Below are positions 9,528 to 17,703 of a DNA stretch of 54,022 nucleotides, one piece after another. The stretch lies in contig CAYTVB010000012.1 in assembly GCA_964441735.1 (NCBI GenBank), positions 1 through 54,022 of the forward strand, in the 5' to 3' direction. A model generated the notes under the pieces. That model saw only the letters and a list, made by a program, of their open reading frames with translations, did no database searches and was not told the DNA's origin. The position numbers and the translations under genes were made by a program. The stretch is from JASMTM01 sp964441735. Lineage in GTDB: Bacteria > Thermotogota > Thermotogae > Petrotogales > Kosmotogaceae. Numbering within the stretch: position 1 is the first letter of the stretch; the number at the start of each line of letters is the position of its first letter.

Positions 9528-10178
9528 TTATGAAGTAAAAACAAGGGCAAGGAAGCTTGTCAATTTTGTTATTGGCCACATAATGAGCTGAATTATACCC
9601 AGTAATGAAAGCACAACCAGGGCAAGCAGTCCATATAGCTGATATTTAGCCAGCCATTGTACCTGTTCTTCGGGCACCAAAATCATCAGAACTGAAGAAC
9701 CATCTAGTGGAGGTAAAGGAAGTAAATTAAATAGAGATGTATTAAAATTGACAACCATGGTCCAGTAAAGAGCATCAGCAATATAGTTCATAAAAGGGAA
9801 AGCAACAGGAGTTTCGTTTGTAACTGTACAGAATACATTTAGATCTGTAAAAAATAGAACCACTGCTGTCGCAAATCCAATAAGAAAGTTTGCTATTGGA
9901 CCAGAGAAGGCTGTTATAAGAGCTTTCGAAGTACCTTTGCGTTTCAATTTCCAGTAATTGATTGGATATGGTCTTGACCATCCAAAATTGAAGAGATAAT
10001 ACATGAGTAAGCCAAGTGGATCAAATCTTTTTACAAACCCTAGTGATGGTAGTTGTCTCTTTTTAAATCCGGTAAAATAGAGATATAATTTGTAATGGAT
10101 AAACTCATGAATCATAACTGCAATAATAATCCCGGGTGTTAATGCAAGAAAGGATCTAAATAGCAATTTTATATCCAT
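9528..10178 (-). CDS. Site-2-protease-like M50 membrane metallopeptidase
   Basis: The 216-residue polytopic protein carries HEFIH (24-28) in its first membrane helix, GPIANF (93-98), and NLLPLPPLDG (151-160) with the third zinc ligand Asp159. This is the minimal M50/Rip-like type without PDZ domain. Such enzymes cut substrates inside the membrane; the substrate here is unknown. GGGAGG within the end of rsmI precedes its ATG, so it closes the folE2-rsmG-rsmI operon. It faces the plus-strand gene ending at 9521 with only six bases between and no visible terminator. Confidence 0.9.
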   Translation of the reverse strand: MDIKLLFRSFLALTPGIIIAVMIHEFIHYKLYLYFTGFKKRQLPSLGFVKRFDPLGLLMYYLFNFGWSRPYPINYWKLKRKGTSKALITAFSGPIANFLIGFATAVVLFFTDLNVFCTVTNETPVAFPFMNYIADALYWTMVVNFNTSLFNLLPLPPLDGSSVLMILVPEEQVQWLAKYQLYGLLALVVLSLLGIIQLIMWPITKLTSFLALVFTS

Positions 10179-10181
10179 TTT

Positions 10182-10892
10182 TCAGTCCTCCCTATCTACC
10201 TTTATACCTGACATAACTATTGTAATTTCACCAAGAATATTATCGCTATCAAAATATGAAATTATTTGACTTACTCTGCCTTTATAAAGCTCTTGATGCA
10301 CTTTAGTCAATTCACGTGCTATGAAACAATCTCTATCATCTACAATACTTTGCCAGTCCTTCAACGTGTCTTTAAGTCTATAAGGAGAATCGAAAAAAAC
10401 AATCAAAGAATCATCATATAAACCTTCTGATATTTTTCTAAAGAGTCTGCGACGATTCTTCCCTCTGGGAATAAAACCCAAGAAAGTATAATGCGAACCG
10501 GGAAACCCGCTAAGCGCGATTGATGTAGAAACAGAGCTTGGACCAGGGGCAATATCAATCTTATACCCCTTTTTAATACATTCTTCAACAAGCTCACTCC
10601 CGGGATCAGAAATTACAGGCATACCTGCATCAGAAACGAGGGAAATAGTTTTGCCTTCATCCAGTAATTTCAAAATTCCAGGAATCTGTTTTGCTTGATT
10701 ATTAACATTAAGACTGATGACAAACTTTTTTAGAATATCAAAATGCATTAACAATTTTCTAACTCTTCGGGTGTCCTCAGCAAGTACGACATTACTTTCT
10801 CTAAGTATTTTCAATGCTCTTAATGTAATATCTTCTAAATTGCCTATAGGTGTACCTACAAGCCACAATTCTCCCCTTTTCTCATTACTCAA
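10182..10892 (-). CDS. rsmI: 16S rRNA (cytidine1402-2'-O)-methyltransferase
   Basis: The 236-residue protein has the tetrapyrrole-methylase fold hallmarks: GELWLVGTPIGNLEDITLRAL, AEDTR, SDAGMPVISDPG and PGPSS. RsmI methylates the ribose of C1402 in the 16S decoding site. It is shorter than the E. coli enzyme because the C-terminal extension is missing. I prefer the TTG start at 10892, which has AAGGTGA a few bases ahead; a GTG at 10901 lies inside that site. The start overlaps the rsmG stop by eight bases. Confidence 0.92.
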   Translation of the reverse strand: MSNEKRGELWLVGTPIGNLEDITLRALKILRESNVVLAEDTRRVRKLLMHFDILKKFVISLNVNNQAKQIPGILKLLDEGKTISLVSDAGMPVISDPGSELVEECIKKGYKIDIAPGPSSVSTSIALSGFPGSHYTFLGFIPRGKNRRRLFRKISEGLYDDSLIVFFDSPYRLKDTLKDWQSIVDDRDCFIARELTKVHQELYKGRVSQIISYFDSDNILGEITIVMSGIKVDRED

Positions 10893-11577
10893 AACAATCA
10901 CCTTGAAATTTTTTTGAATATATACCTATTGGTTGTTTAAAAGCCTTTCCGACCCGTCTGGGAAATATTTCAGGTGTTCTACTCAGTTTTGTAAAAATAA
11001 GCAATGATCGTAACGATTTGTCGATTAATTTATAATTCACAACCTCTGGACTGCTAAAACCAAGAATTGAACAGGCATTTTTTATTCTATCGTTTTCTTT
11101 TTCCCATGAAGGCCCTTTGTAAATATAGCAATTACCTCCCTTTTTTACAAAAGGCGAGCAAAGTTCAAGGGCTATGTCGGTTTTACTCAAGGCTCTTGAA
11201 AAAGCTCCTTCAAAACGTTCTCTATATTCATCTGATAGCTCTTCTATTCTAATCCTTATGGTGCTTACATTAATGAGTTTAAGCTCACGTATAAAGCGTT
11301 TTACTTCATTGATTTTCTTTTTCACAGAATCAATAAGAACCCATTTCGACTCGGGGAACATTATTGCCAGAACCAGACCCGGTAGACCACCACCAGTTCC
11401 TATATCTATAAATGAACCTTTTAATATTTTTCCTTCAAAGGGCTTTATAATGTCCTCTATATGTTTAACATAAGCTGTCTCAATTTCTTCAATTGATGTT
11501 AAATTGTGTGGTGAGCTTACTAGTAGTTTTAGAAAATAGCGTAGTTTTCTTTCAGGTGAATTCCCAACTAAACCCAT
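10885..11577 (-). CDS. rsmG: 16S rRNA (guanine527-N7)-methyltransferase
   Basis: The 230-residue protein shows the Rossmann SAM site FIDIGTGGGLPGL, followed by VLIDSVKKKINEVKRF and SRALSKTD, as in RsmG (GidB). It methylates G527 of 16S rRNA. The start overlaps the folE2 stop by ten bases and its end overlaps rsmI, so the two 16S methyltransferases are co-translated. Confidence 0.95.
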   Translation of the reverse strand: MGLVGNSPERKLRYFLKLLVSSPHNLTSIEEIETAYVKHIEDIIKPFEGKILKGSFIDIGTGGGLPGLVLAIMFPESKWVLIDSVKKKINEVKRFIRELKLINVSTIRIRIEELSDEYRERFEGAFSRALSKTDIALELCSPFVKKGGNCYIYKGPSWEKENDRIKNACSILGFSSPEVVNYKLIDKSLRSLLIFTKLSRTPEIFPRRVGKAFKQPIGIYSKKFQGDCFE

Positions 11578-12344
11578 TTTCCACCCTTTTCAATGCATGC
11601 ATAAGCTTCGTGATTATGTATTGACTCCTGACTTGATACCTCAACCCTGTACCAATCTATGCGTTCATCTTCTTCAAGATAGATAACAACTTCTCTTGAC
11701 AAATCTTCAACGAATCTTGGTCTGTCATATGAAAGCTCTGTTATAAAACGTTCATCTTCCCTTTTCAAAAGGCTGAAAATGGGGGCGCTGGCAGATTTCT
11801 CTGAGTATTCGATTAGCTCTTCTATCCATACCAGCGAATTCATCCTAATCTTAGTCCGCACATTTGCCCTCTGATTATGAGCACCGCGATCACTAATTTC
11901 TCTGGAGCATGGACATACAGTCATAACAGGTACATTGACTTCTAAGATGAAATCAAAGGTATTATTCAATGTGGTGATAAAAGAACAAAAAAATCTACTG
12001 TAACTTTCAATCTTACTTATTGGTGCAGACTTTTTTATAAAGTAAGGAAACGAAACATTAATATGTGCAACCTTCGCTTTAAGAGAATCTCTCATATCCT
12101 GCAAAATCGAGCGCATATTTTTTGGTGTAATTTTCTTATTGTGTCTGTTCAGTACTTCGACAAATCTTGACATGTGGGTACCTCGAAAATTCTGTGGCAA
12201 ATCTACAAAAAGATCAAACTGCCCCGTTGTACTCTGTTTTCCTTCTTTTCTGTCAAGAACTATTATGGGGTACTCCAGCGATCTAATGCCCACCATATCA
12301 ATGGAAATATTTCTGTTATCGAGTTCACTTTGAATATCTTTCAT
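11568..12344 (-). CDS. folE2: GTP cyclohydrolase FolE2 (type IB)
   Basis: The 258-residue enzyme opens GTP to dihydroneopterin triphosphate, the first step of folate and queuosine-type pathways. TTGQFDLFVDLPQNFRGTHM and CPCSREISDRGAHNQRA are the FolE2/MptA signatures; this family is metal-flexible and unrelated in sequence to FolE. GAGGG lies eight bases before the ATG. It is the first gene of the leftward operon and is divergent from tRNA-Ser. Confidence 0.95.
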   Translation of the reverse strand: MKDIQSELDNRNISIDMVGIRSLEYPIIVLDRKEGKQSTTGQFDLFVDLPQNFRGTHMSRFVEVLNRHNKKITPKNMRSILQDMRDSLKAKVAHINVSFPYFIKKSAPISKIESYSRFFCSFITTLNNTFDFILEVNVPVMTVCPCSREISDRGAHNQRANVRTKIRMNSLVWIEELIEYSEKSASAPIFSLLKREDERFITELSYDRPRFVEDLSREVVIYLEEDERIDWYRVEVSSQESIHNHEAYACIEKGGKWV

Positions 12345-12357
12345 ATAATTCGCCCTC

Positions 12358-12386
12358 TTGAAGACTTTTTTAACTAGGGTTATAAT
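12358..12386 (+). promoter_or_regulatory. Promoter of tRNA-Ser
   Basis: TTGAAG (12358-12363) and TATAAT (12381-12386) are separated by 17 bases; the tRNA begins ten bases after the -10. A 6-bp inverted repeat (12376-12381 with 12388-12393) straddles the -10 box. Confidence 0.85.
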
Positions 12387-12395
12387 GAACCCTGT

Positions 12396-12483
12396 GGAGG
12401 CGTATCCTAATTGGCAAGGAGCCGGTCTTGAAAATCGGTGGGGTGAATGCCCCTTGTGGGTTCGAGTCCCACCGCCTCCGCCA
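12396..12483 (+). tRNA. tRNA-Ser(UGA)
   Basis: The gene forms a class II cloverleaf: 7-bp acceptor stem (12396-12402 with 12473-12479), discriminator G12480, encoded CCA at 12481-12483, a GC-rich long variable arm and a GGTTCGAGTCC T-arm. The anticodon loop at 12427-12433 places TGA at 12429-12431, so it reads UCA and related serine codons. Confidence 0.97.
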
Positions 12484-12485
12484 AA

Positions 12486-12516
12486 AAACCGGGTTATAAC
12501 CCGGTTTTATTTTTGT
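12486..12516. terminator. Bidirectional terminator between tRNA-Ser and lepB
   Basis: A 9-bp stem (12486-12494 with 12499-12507) is followed by a T-rich run on the plus strand (12505-12515) and by T on the minus strand (forward A at 12483-12488). It can end both the tRNA-Ser transcript and the leftward ffh-lepB operon; the lepB stop codon sits at its edge. Confidence 0.88.
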
Positions 12517-13370
12517 ATGGGACCAAATCGTGATAAATGCCAGATCCTCAACATCGGCGCACCTATTATATTCTTCTCGGGCACAAAACCAAAAAATCTT
12601 GAATCAAAGCTATTCTCCGAGTTGTCTCCCATAAAAAAGTAAAAACCTTCAGGAATGGTGACTTTGACAAATTTTGTCTTTGGGTCTTGCTCAATATATT
12701 CTTCCATATTTAGAAGTTTAAGCGTTTCATCGTAGTAACCTGTATATTCTATTACTTGTTGATAATACTTAAAATATTCATTATATATGGATTGAACCTG
12801 ATCGGGATGTGCTAGTCCTTTATAAAACTCAGGTTCAGCAAATATCCCCACTCTTGAGTATCTCTGATCTGTGAATTCTGCTTTTAATTCACCGTTTATG
12901 TATAGCTGATATCTCGCCTGAGAATCAGCAGGAAGCGTTAATAATGTTTGCCTGCTGCCTTCATACTCAGGAGAAATTTTCAATTCCAGTGTGTCTCCGG
13001 GTTTACCTACAAGCCTTTTAACATATTTCACGTGACCTTTAAACTCTGCGGGTGAAAACATGTCCATGAATTTGTCAAATGGTCTCAGCATTTCAAGAGC
13101 CTGTTTATCAACATGTGGTGCCCAGAAGACCACGATATCACCATAATCAGGGGCTTCAAAATCATATGTGATTTTTTCAACAAACAATCTGTCCCCAACT
13201 TCGATCGTTGGAACCATTGAAGGAGTTGGAACCATCATGGTTTCAAACATGAAAAGTCTAATGATTGTTCCAAAAATGATTGCATAAGCCAGTGCTTTAC
13301 CCCATTCTTTAAGTTCCCGGACAACCTTTGATTCATTCTTGCTATCTTTGTTTATTGCTTTGGCTGGCAC
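12507..13370 (-). CDS. lepB: Signal peptidase I
   Basis: The 287-residue inner-membrane protease removes signal peptides from exported proteins. One N-terminal membrane segment precedes PTPSMVPT (catalytic Ser51) and YVKRLVGKPGD (catalytic Lys118), and GDNSENSFDSRFFG is the conserved box E. An insertion of roughly 100 residues separates the Lys and the last box. The start is GTG, with GAGGGG nine bases ahead. It is the last gene of the ffh-rpsP-rplS cluster and ends at a bidirectional terminator. Confidence 0.95.
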   Translation of the reverse strand: MPAKAINKDSKNESKVVRELKEWGKALAYAIIFGTIIRLFMFETMMVPTPSMVPTIEVGDRLFVEKITYDFEAPDYGDIVVFWAPHVDKQALEMLRPFDKFMDMFSPAEFKGHVKYVKRLVGKPGDTLELKISPEYEGSRQTLLTLPADSQARYQLYINGELKAEFTDQRYSRVGIFAEPEFYKGLAHPDQVQSIYNEYFKYYQQVIEYTGYYDETLKLLNMEEYIEQDPKTKFVKVTIPEGFYFFMGDNSENSFDSRFFGFVPEKNIIGAPMLRIWHLSRFGPIQK

Positions 13371-13374
13371 TATT

Positions 13375-13722
13375 TCAGCCCCTCTTTTGTTTAATTCTCA
13401 TCTTTCCCTTTATGTTTCTTAGATAGTAAAGCTTTGATCTTCTTACTTTTCCCTTTCTAAGTCGTACTATACTTTCAACAGAAGGACTGGAGATAGGAAA
13501 TACTCTCTCGACTCCAATACCCAGAACTCCGATTCTTCTTACAGTCAATGTTTTATGAACTCCTGATCCTTTTATTCTTATTACTACCCCTTCAAAAGAC
13601 TGGGTTCTTTCTTTATTTCCTTCCTTTACTTTAACATTGACTCTTACAGCATCACCTGACCTTAATTCAGGCAAATCACTTCTCGCATAATCATTCTCAA
13701 TTGATCTGATATACTTATCCAT
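13375..13722 (-). CDS. rplS: 50S ribosomal protein L19
   Basis: The 115-residue protein matches L19 through its length and the segments RSGDAVRVNVKVKEGNK, FEGVVIRIKG and VERVFPISSPSVESI. L19 sits at the subunit interface. GGAGGG precedes the ATG. It lies between a SPOUT methyltransferase gene and lepB in the conserved thermotogal order. Confidence 0.97.
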   Translation of the reverse strand: MDKYIRSIENDYARSDLPELRSGDAVRVNVKVKEGNKERTQSFEGVVIRIKGSGVHKTLTVRRIGVLGIGVERVFPISSPSVESIVRLRKGKVRRSKLYYLRNIKGKMRIKQKRG

Positions 13723-13755
13723 CTTAATCCCTCCTGATATCTTCTTAATTTATTG

Positions 13756-14322
13756 TCAAACTGTTTCTCCTATAATTCTATCAAGTATTATTGCTACCGC
13801 AGCCCTCACCGATAAATGATTAAATGATGCTTCTTGCCTTATTGGTTCAAGGGTATAATCACAAATGTCAAGAATCTCTTTTGGCAAACCCCAGCTTGTA
13901 CCAAACAATAAAACAATAGGCTCTTCACTGTTTTTCGTTATCTCTCTGAACTGATCATATGTAAACATTTTTTTATTCTTTTTTGCTGAAGTAAAGACAA
14001 GTTTGGGCTTCTTTCCCTCATTTTGCTTAATTTCTTCTAAAGCATCTTCAAGATAAGAAGCCGTTCTTACAACCTTTAAGGCTCTGGTTCTGCTTGGATT
14101 ATATACTTTTCCAAAATCTTTAGTCCAGTAATGTAAAACATTATCGACAATCTCCCTTTGTGAGGGTAGATTGCTAATAATAAAATAACCAGCAATATTA
14201 TAAGTTCTGCATGTTCTTGCTATGTCATGTACATCGAGATTTGTAACAGCACTTGACACAATATTACCATTTCTGCCCAAAACTGGGTAGTGTAACAACG
14301 CTACATATAGATTATCAAACAT
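13756..14322 (-). CDS. SPOUT-type RNA methyltransferase (PF09936-like)
   Basis: The 188-residue protein begins MFDNLYVALLHYPV and contains VLLFGTSWGLPKEIL and the C-terminal knot segment RQEASFNHLSVRAAVAIIL. These features match a small SAM-dependent RNA methyltransferase family that sits between trmD and rplS in Thermotoga (from memory). Its RNA target has not been assigned to my knowledge. The start overlaps trmD by eight bases, so it is probably co-translated with it. Confidence 0.8.
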   Translation of the reverse strand: MFDNLYVALLHYPVLGRNGNIVSSAVTNLDVHDIARTCRTYNIAGYFIISNLPSQREIVDNVLHYWTKDFGKVYNPSRTRALKVVRTASYLEDALEEIKQNEGKKPKLVFTSAKKNKKMFTYDQFREITKNSEEPIVLLFGTSWGLPKEILDICDYTLEPIRQEASFNHLSVRAAVAIILDRIIGETV

Positions 14323-15070
14323 CTTTAACGTTCTCCTTGATAATTTCTATCAGTGCTTTTTTATCGAACTGATCAAACTCATGTTTCATAAATAAATCGG
14401 GTCTTCTCTTTATCGTTTTTAAAAGGCTTTCTTTGCGATGATAAAGTTCAATTTTTTTATGATCTCCACTTAACAAGACATCTGGTACTTTTAGATTTTT
14501 TACCTTTCTTGGTCTCGTATAATGTGAATGATCAAGCACTTCGCTATAGAATGAATCTCTTTTTACAGACTGGATATCTCCGACAACTCCCGGGACGAAA
14601 CGTGATATCCCATCTATCATAACCATCGTCGCAAGTTCTCCGCCACTCAACACAAAATCTCCAATGGATAACTCTTCATCAACAATAGTTTTGACCCTCT
14701 CATCTACACCTTCATAACGTCCACAAAGAAATAGCAGATTTTCCTTTTCTGATAATTCCTTCGCCTTATCGTTGTTAAATAACTCTCCCTGAGGAGAGGT
14801 AAGTATTACATAAGGTTCGATTCCGTCATTCTTTATCGATTCGTAAGCGCGAAAAAAAGGTGATGCTTTCATTACAAGACCGCTTCCTCCACCATAGGGA
14901 TAATCATCAGTTGTCCTATGTTTGTCGTCAGTAAAATCCCTTAAATCTATGGGAATAATTTCCAGAATGCTCTTTTCAATTGCCCTTGAGATTATACCCC
15001 ATTCAAGTAATGGCAAAAACATATCTGGAAAAATTGATAGGATTCTTATAGATAATTCCTTATTTGCCAT
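14315..15070 (-). CDS. trmD: tRNA (guanine37-N1)-methyltransferase
   Basis: The 251-residue enzyme makes m1G37 in tRNAs reading CNN-type codons and prevents frameshifting. IRILSIFPDMFLPLLEWG, YGGGSGLVMKASP, GRYEGVDERV and SIGDFVLSGGELA are the TrmD trefoil-knot motifs. I prefer the second in-frame ATG at 15070 because AGGAG lies ten bases upstream. That start overlaps the end of rimM by 11 bases. Confidence 0.95.
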   Translation of the reverse strand: MANKELSIRILSIFPDMFLPLLEWGIISRAIEKSILEIIPIDLRDFTDDKHRTTDDYPYGGGSGLVMKASPFFRAYESIKNDGIEPYVILTSPQGELFNNDKAKELSEKENLLFLCGRYEGVDERVKTIVDEELSIGDFVLSGGELATMVMIDGISRFVPGVVGDIQSVKRDSFYSEVLDHSHYTRPRKVKNLKVPDVLLSGDHKKIELYHRKESLLKTIKRRPDLFMKHEFDQFDKKALIEIIKENVKDV

Positions 15071-15629
15071 CTGGAGGTAACTCCTCATAGACGGGCTTTT
15101 TAACTAAAATTGTTTTTTTACAAAGATCAATGTTTCTTACAAACTCCTTTGTAAAGGGTATTAATTCTTCCTCAAATGAAAATCTGGACTTTTCTCTGGT
15201 CACTACAAGTACTTCATTGGCACCGGTTTCAATAATGTCGCTTACTATGCCAACCAATGAACCATTATCATCATCATATACTTCACAATCAATTAGCTGG
15301 AAAAAATAAAACTCATCATTTTTCGTAGAAGGTAACTTATCTTTGTTCATATACAACACACAGTTTCTAATTCTTTCCGCATTTGCAATATTATTGAATC
15401 CATCAAATGATACTATGAACCCTTTAGGTGTCTTTCTCAATTTTTCAATCCCGACATTTACAATCAAATTGTCTTTTTCTCTAAACAGTACACTTTCCTT
15501 TAAATTTTCAAGCAGTACTTCATCATCAGAGAAAAACTTGACCTTTACCTCACCCTTTACCCCATGAGGTTTAATCACTTTTGCAATGGGGATCCAGTTT
15601 CTTTGTAAATTTTCAACAGTTACTCTCAC
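15060..15629 (-). CDS. rimM: 16S rRNA processing protein RimM
   Basis: The 189-residue protein carries the RimM N-domain (IPIAKVIKPHGVKGEVKVKF) and the PRC-barrel segment (IDCEVYDDDNGSLVGIVSDI). RimM helps mature the 30S head and binds S19. The start overlaps the khpA stop (ATGA-type, four bases) and the end overlaps trmD. Confidence 0.95.
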   Translation of the reverse strand: MRVTVENLQRNWIPIAKVIKPHGVKGEVKVKFFSDDEVLLENLKESVLFREKDNLIVNVGIEKLRKTPKGFIVSFDGFNNIANAERIRNCVLYMNKDKLPSTKNDEFYFFQLIDCEVYDDDNGSLVGIVSDIIETGANEVLVVTREKSRFSFEEELIPFTKEFVRNIDLCKKTILVKKPVYEELPPDGK

Positions 15630-15859
15630 CTGATCACCTTTAACGTAAAGTTACTGCTTGTGCCACCCGAAAAAGCATTCATTAAGACATTAATGGATTT
15701 GATAGTTCGTCCATTTTTTCCGATAATCTGTCCAATATCCTCTTCAGCAGCCCTTATTTCATAAATAATCTTATTATCGGATTCTTTTTTTTCTGCAATT
15801 TCTAACTGCTCAGGATTTTTAACAATTCCCTTCAGAATATTTTCTAAAAATTCCTTCAT
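15626..15859 (-). CDS. khpA: KH-domain RNA-binding protein KhpA
   Basis: The 77-residue single KH-domain protein has the RNA-binding GxxG loop in GQIIGKNGRTIKSI. In other bacteria KhpA binds many small and structured RNAs, often with KhpB. The ATG at 15859 lies one base after the rpsP stop, with GGTGA about 11 bases upstream. Its position between rpsP and rimM is the usual one. Confidence 0.92.
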   Translation of the reverse strand: MKEFLENILKGIVKNPEQLEIAEKKESDNKIIYEIRAAEEDIGQIIGKNGRTIKSINVLMNAFSGGTSSNFTLKVIR

Positions 15860-15860
15860 A

Positions 15861-16151
15861 TTACTCTTCTTCACCTTTTTTCTTTCTCTCAAGTTTTAAT
15901 TCATGAACCTTTTGCATAATTCCGAACTTGGAAAATATTGATCTCACAGTATCCGTTGGTCTTGCACCTTTCATGATCCATTCAACTGCTTTTTCTGCAT
16001 TAATATTGCTGACTGCAGGATTCTTTATCGGGTCGTAATAACCCAACATATCAATGTATGCAGCATCTCTTCTTTTCTTTGAATCCACAACAATGACCCG
16101 GTAAAAAGGCCTGTTTCTTCTTCCCATTCTGGTTAGTCTGATTCTTAACAC
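15861..16151 (-). CDS. rpsP: 30S ribosomal protein S16
   Basis: The 96-residue protein begins (M)LRIRLTRMGRRNRPFYRVIVVD and contains IDMLGYYDP, as in S16, an early 30S assembly protein. The start codon is GTG with AGGAGGTG ahead. It lies directly after ffh. Confidence 0.97.
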   Translation of the reverse strand: MLRIRLTRMGRRNRPFYRVIVVDSKKRRDAAYIDMLGYYDPIKNPAVSNINAEKAVEWIMKGARPTDTVRSIFSKFGIMQKVHELKLERKKKGEEE

Positions 16152-16180
16152 TTACTTACACCTCCTGAATTGTTTTATAT

Positions 16181-17497
16181 TTAAAATGGTAGTCCTTTAA
16201 ATGATTTTGGCATTTTTCCTTTTTTGCCAAATTTCTTCATCATCGTTTTCATCTGATCGTAGGTCTTCAATAGTCTGTTAACTTCCTGTATGTTAGTTCC
16301 ACTGCCCTTAGCGATTCTTTGTTTCCTGCTATAGTTAATTATTCTTGGTTTTCTTCTTTCCTCCATTGTCATTGAATTAATTATTGCTTCAGTATATTTC
16401 ATATTTTTTTCACCAGAAGAAAGATCTATGTTATTTGGCATTCCCGGAATCATTTCCAGCATACTGGATAATGATCCCATTTTCTTAATTTCCTTTAGCT
16501 GTTCCAAAAAATCTTCAAGATCAAATTTATTCTCTGCAAATTTCTTTTCAAGCTTTTTTGCCTTTTCCTGATCAACATTTTCCTGGAGTTTATCGATAAG
16601 TGACATCATGTCACCCATACCCAGTATTCTACCTGCCATTCTATCAGGATAAAAATACTCCAATCCATCAGGTTTTTCCGATACACCCGCAAATTTTACG
16701 GGTTTGCCCGTTACTTCTCTGATTGAAAGAATAACTCCTCCACGAGCATCTCCATCAATTTTTGTGACTATAAAACCTGTGAGTTCTAGTACTTCATTAA
16801 ATCTGCTTGCAGAATTAACTGCATCCTGCCCGGTCATTGCATCAATAACCATTAATATTTCCTGTGGTGAAGTCTCTTCCGCTATTGAATTAAGCTCATC
16901 CATCATTTTCTCATCTATATGCAATCTTCCGGCCGTGTCCATTATTAACACATCAAATAACTCTTTGGTTGCTTTCTGCTGGGCTTCTTTGACTATCTTA
17001 AGCGGTCTTTTTCTATCTCCTGAAAAAACCGGAATATTTATTTCTTTACCGAGCTGTTCCAGCTGATCAATAGCAGCAGGACGGTAAACATCTGCAGCTA
17101 CAAGTAAAGGATTCTTTCCTTCTTTTCTCAGTTTCAAAGCCAGTTTTGCACAGGATGTTGTTTTTCCACTACCCTGAAGACCAACAACCATAATCTTCGT
17201 TGGATGCCCCTGTGTGTTCAATCTATTCTCCGTTTCTCCCAATACTCTCACCAGTTCATCTCTTACAATTTTTATAAACTGTTGATCAGGGGAAAAACTC
17301 TTTAAGACATCTTCGCCAACTGCTTTTTCTTTTACTCTATCTATAAATTTTTTGACAACGTGATAATTTACATCCGCTTCAAGCAATGATAATTTAACCT
17401 GTCTTACTGCTTCCTTTATATTGCTTTCAGTTATTCTGCCTTTTCCACCTAATAACTTAAACGCTCTTCCTAACTTATCTTGTATCTCTTCAAACAT
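16181..17497 (-). CDS. ffh: Signal recognition particle protein Ffh
   Basis: The 438-residue GTPase has the N helical bundle, G domain (VVGLQGSGKTTSCAKLA, DTAGRLHIDEKMM, TKIDGDARGG) and a methionine-rich M domain that binds SRP RNA and signal sequences. It directs nascent membrane proteins to the membrane. GGAGGTG precedes the ATG, and a perfect inverted repeat abuts this site. It heads the leftward cluster that ends at lepB. Confidence 0.97.
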   Translation of the reverse strand: MFEEIQDKLGRAFKLLGGKGRITESNIKEAVRQVKLSLLEADVNYHVVKKFIDRVKEKAVGEDVLKSFSPDQQFIKIVRDELVRVLGETENRLNTQGHPTKIMVVGLQGSGKTTSCAKLALKLRKEGKNPLLVAADVYRPAAIDQLEQLGKEINIPVFSGDRKRPLKIVKEAQQKATKELFDVLIMDTAGRLHIDEKMMDELNSIAEETSPQEILMVIDAMTGQDAVNSASRFNEVLELTGFIVTKIDGDARGGVILSIREVTGKPVKFAGVSEKPDGLEYFYPDRMAGRILGMGDMMSLIDKLQENVDQEKAKKLEKKFAENKFDLEDFLEQLKEIKKMGSLSSMLEMIPGMPNNIDLSSGEKNMKYTEAIINSMTMEERRKPRIINYSRKQRIAKGSGTNIQEVNRLLKTYDQMKTMMKKFGKKGKMPKSFKGLPF

Positions 17498-17509
17498 TAC
17501 AACACCTCC

Positions 17510-17549
17510 AGCACAATATACAAAAACACCAAATAGTAGATATTGTGCT
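17510..17549 (-). promoter_or_regulatory. Perfect inverted repeat abutting the ffh ribosome-binding site
   Basis: AGCACAATAT (17510-17519) and its exact complement ATATTGTGCT (17540-17549) form a 10-bp stem with a 20-base loop. On the transcript, the 3' arm ends immediately before GGAGGTG of ffh. It could be an mRNA hairpin or a dimeric repressor site. The rest of the 206-base gap back to tdk shows no consensus promoter; a weaker 8-bp repeat lies at 17618-17625 and 17640-17647. Confidence 0.55.
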
Positions 17550-17703
17550 ACTGATACGTTTACTCATTAAATTAACTACCTATGCAATTATTACTGATCA
17601 TTGTAAAATTTACGTTTCGATTAATTGGTCATACAGATAATTAATCGATAAAACGCACATTAATTTTAAAGAAGTTTAATCTCAGTGTAATCTAAGCATT
17701 TTA

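Noticed and set aside
12358..12642. A 94-codon plus-strand frame
   Set aside because: It runs through tRNA-Ser and its terminator and opposes lepB; it has no protein-like features.
13756..14322. Reading the gene after trmD as a duplicate trmD or a TrmH-type enzyme
   Set aside because: It lacks the TrmD GGGSG and SIGDFVLSGGE motifs and the TrmH N-terminal motifs; the small SPOUT family found at this position in Thermotoga fits better.
17618..17647. 8-bp inverted repeat CGATTAAT/ATTAATCG in the tdk-ffh gap
   Set aside because: It is AT-rich and not positioned against a clear promoter; the stronger repeat at 17510-17549 is reported instead.
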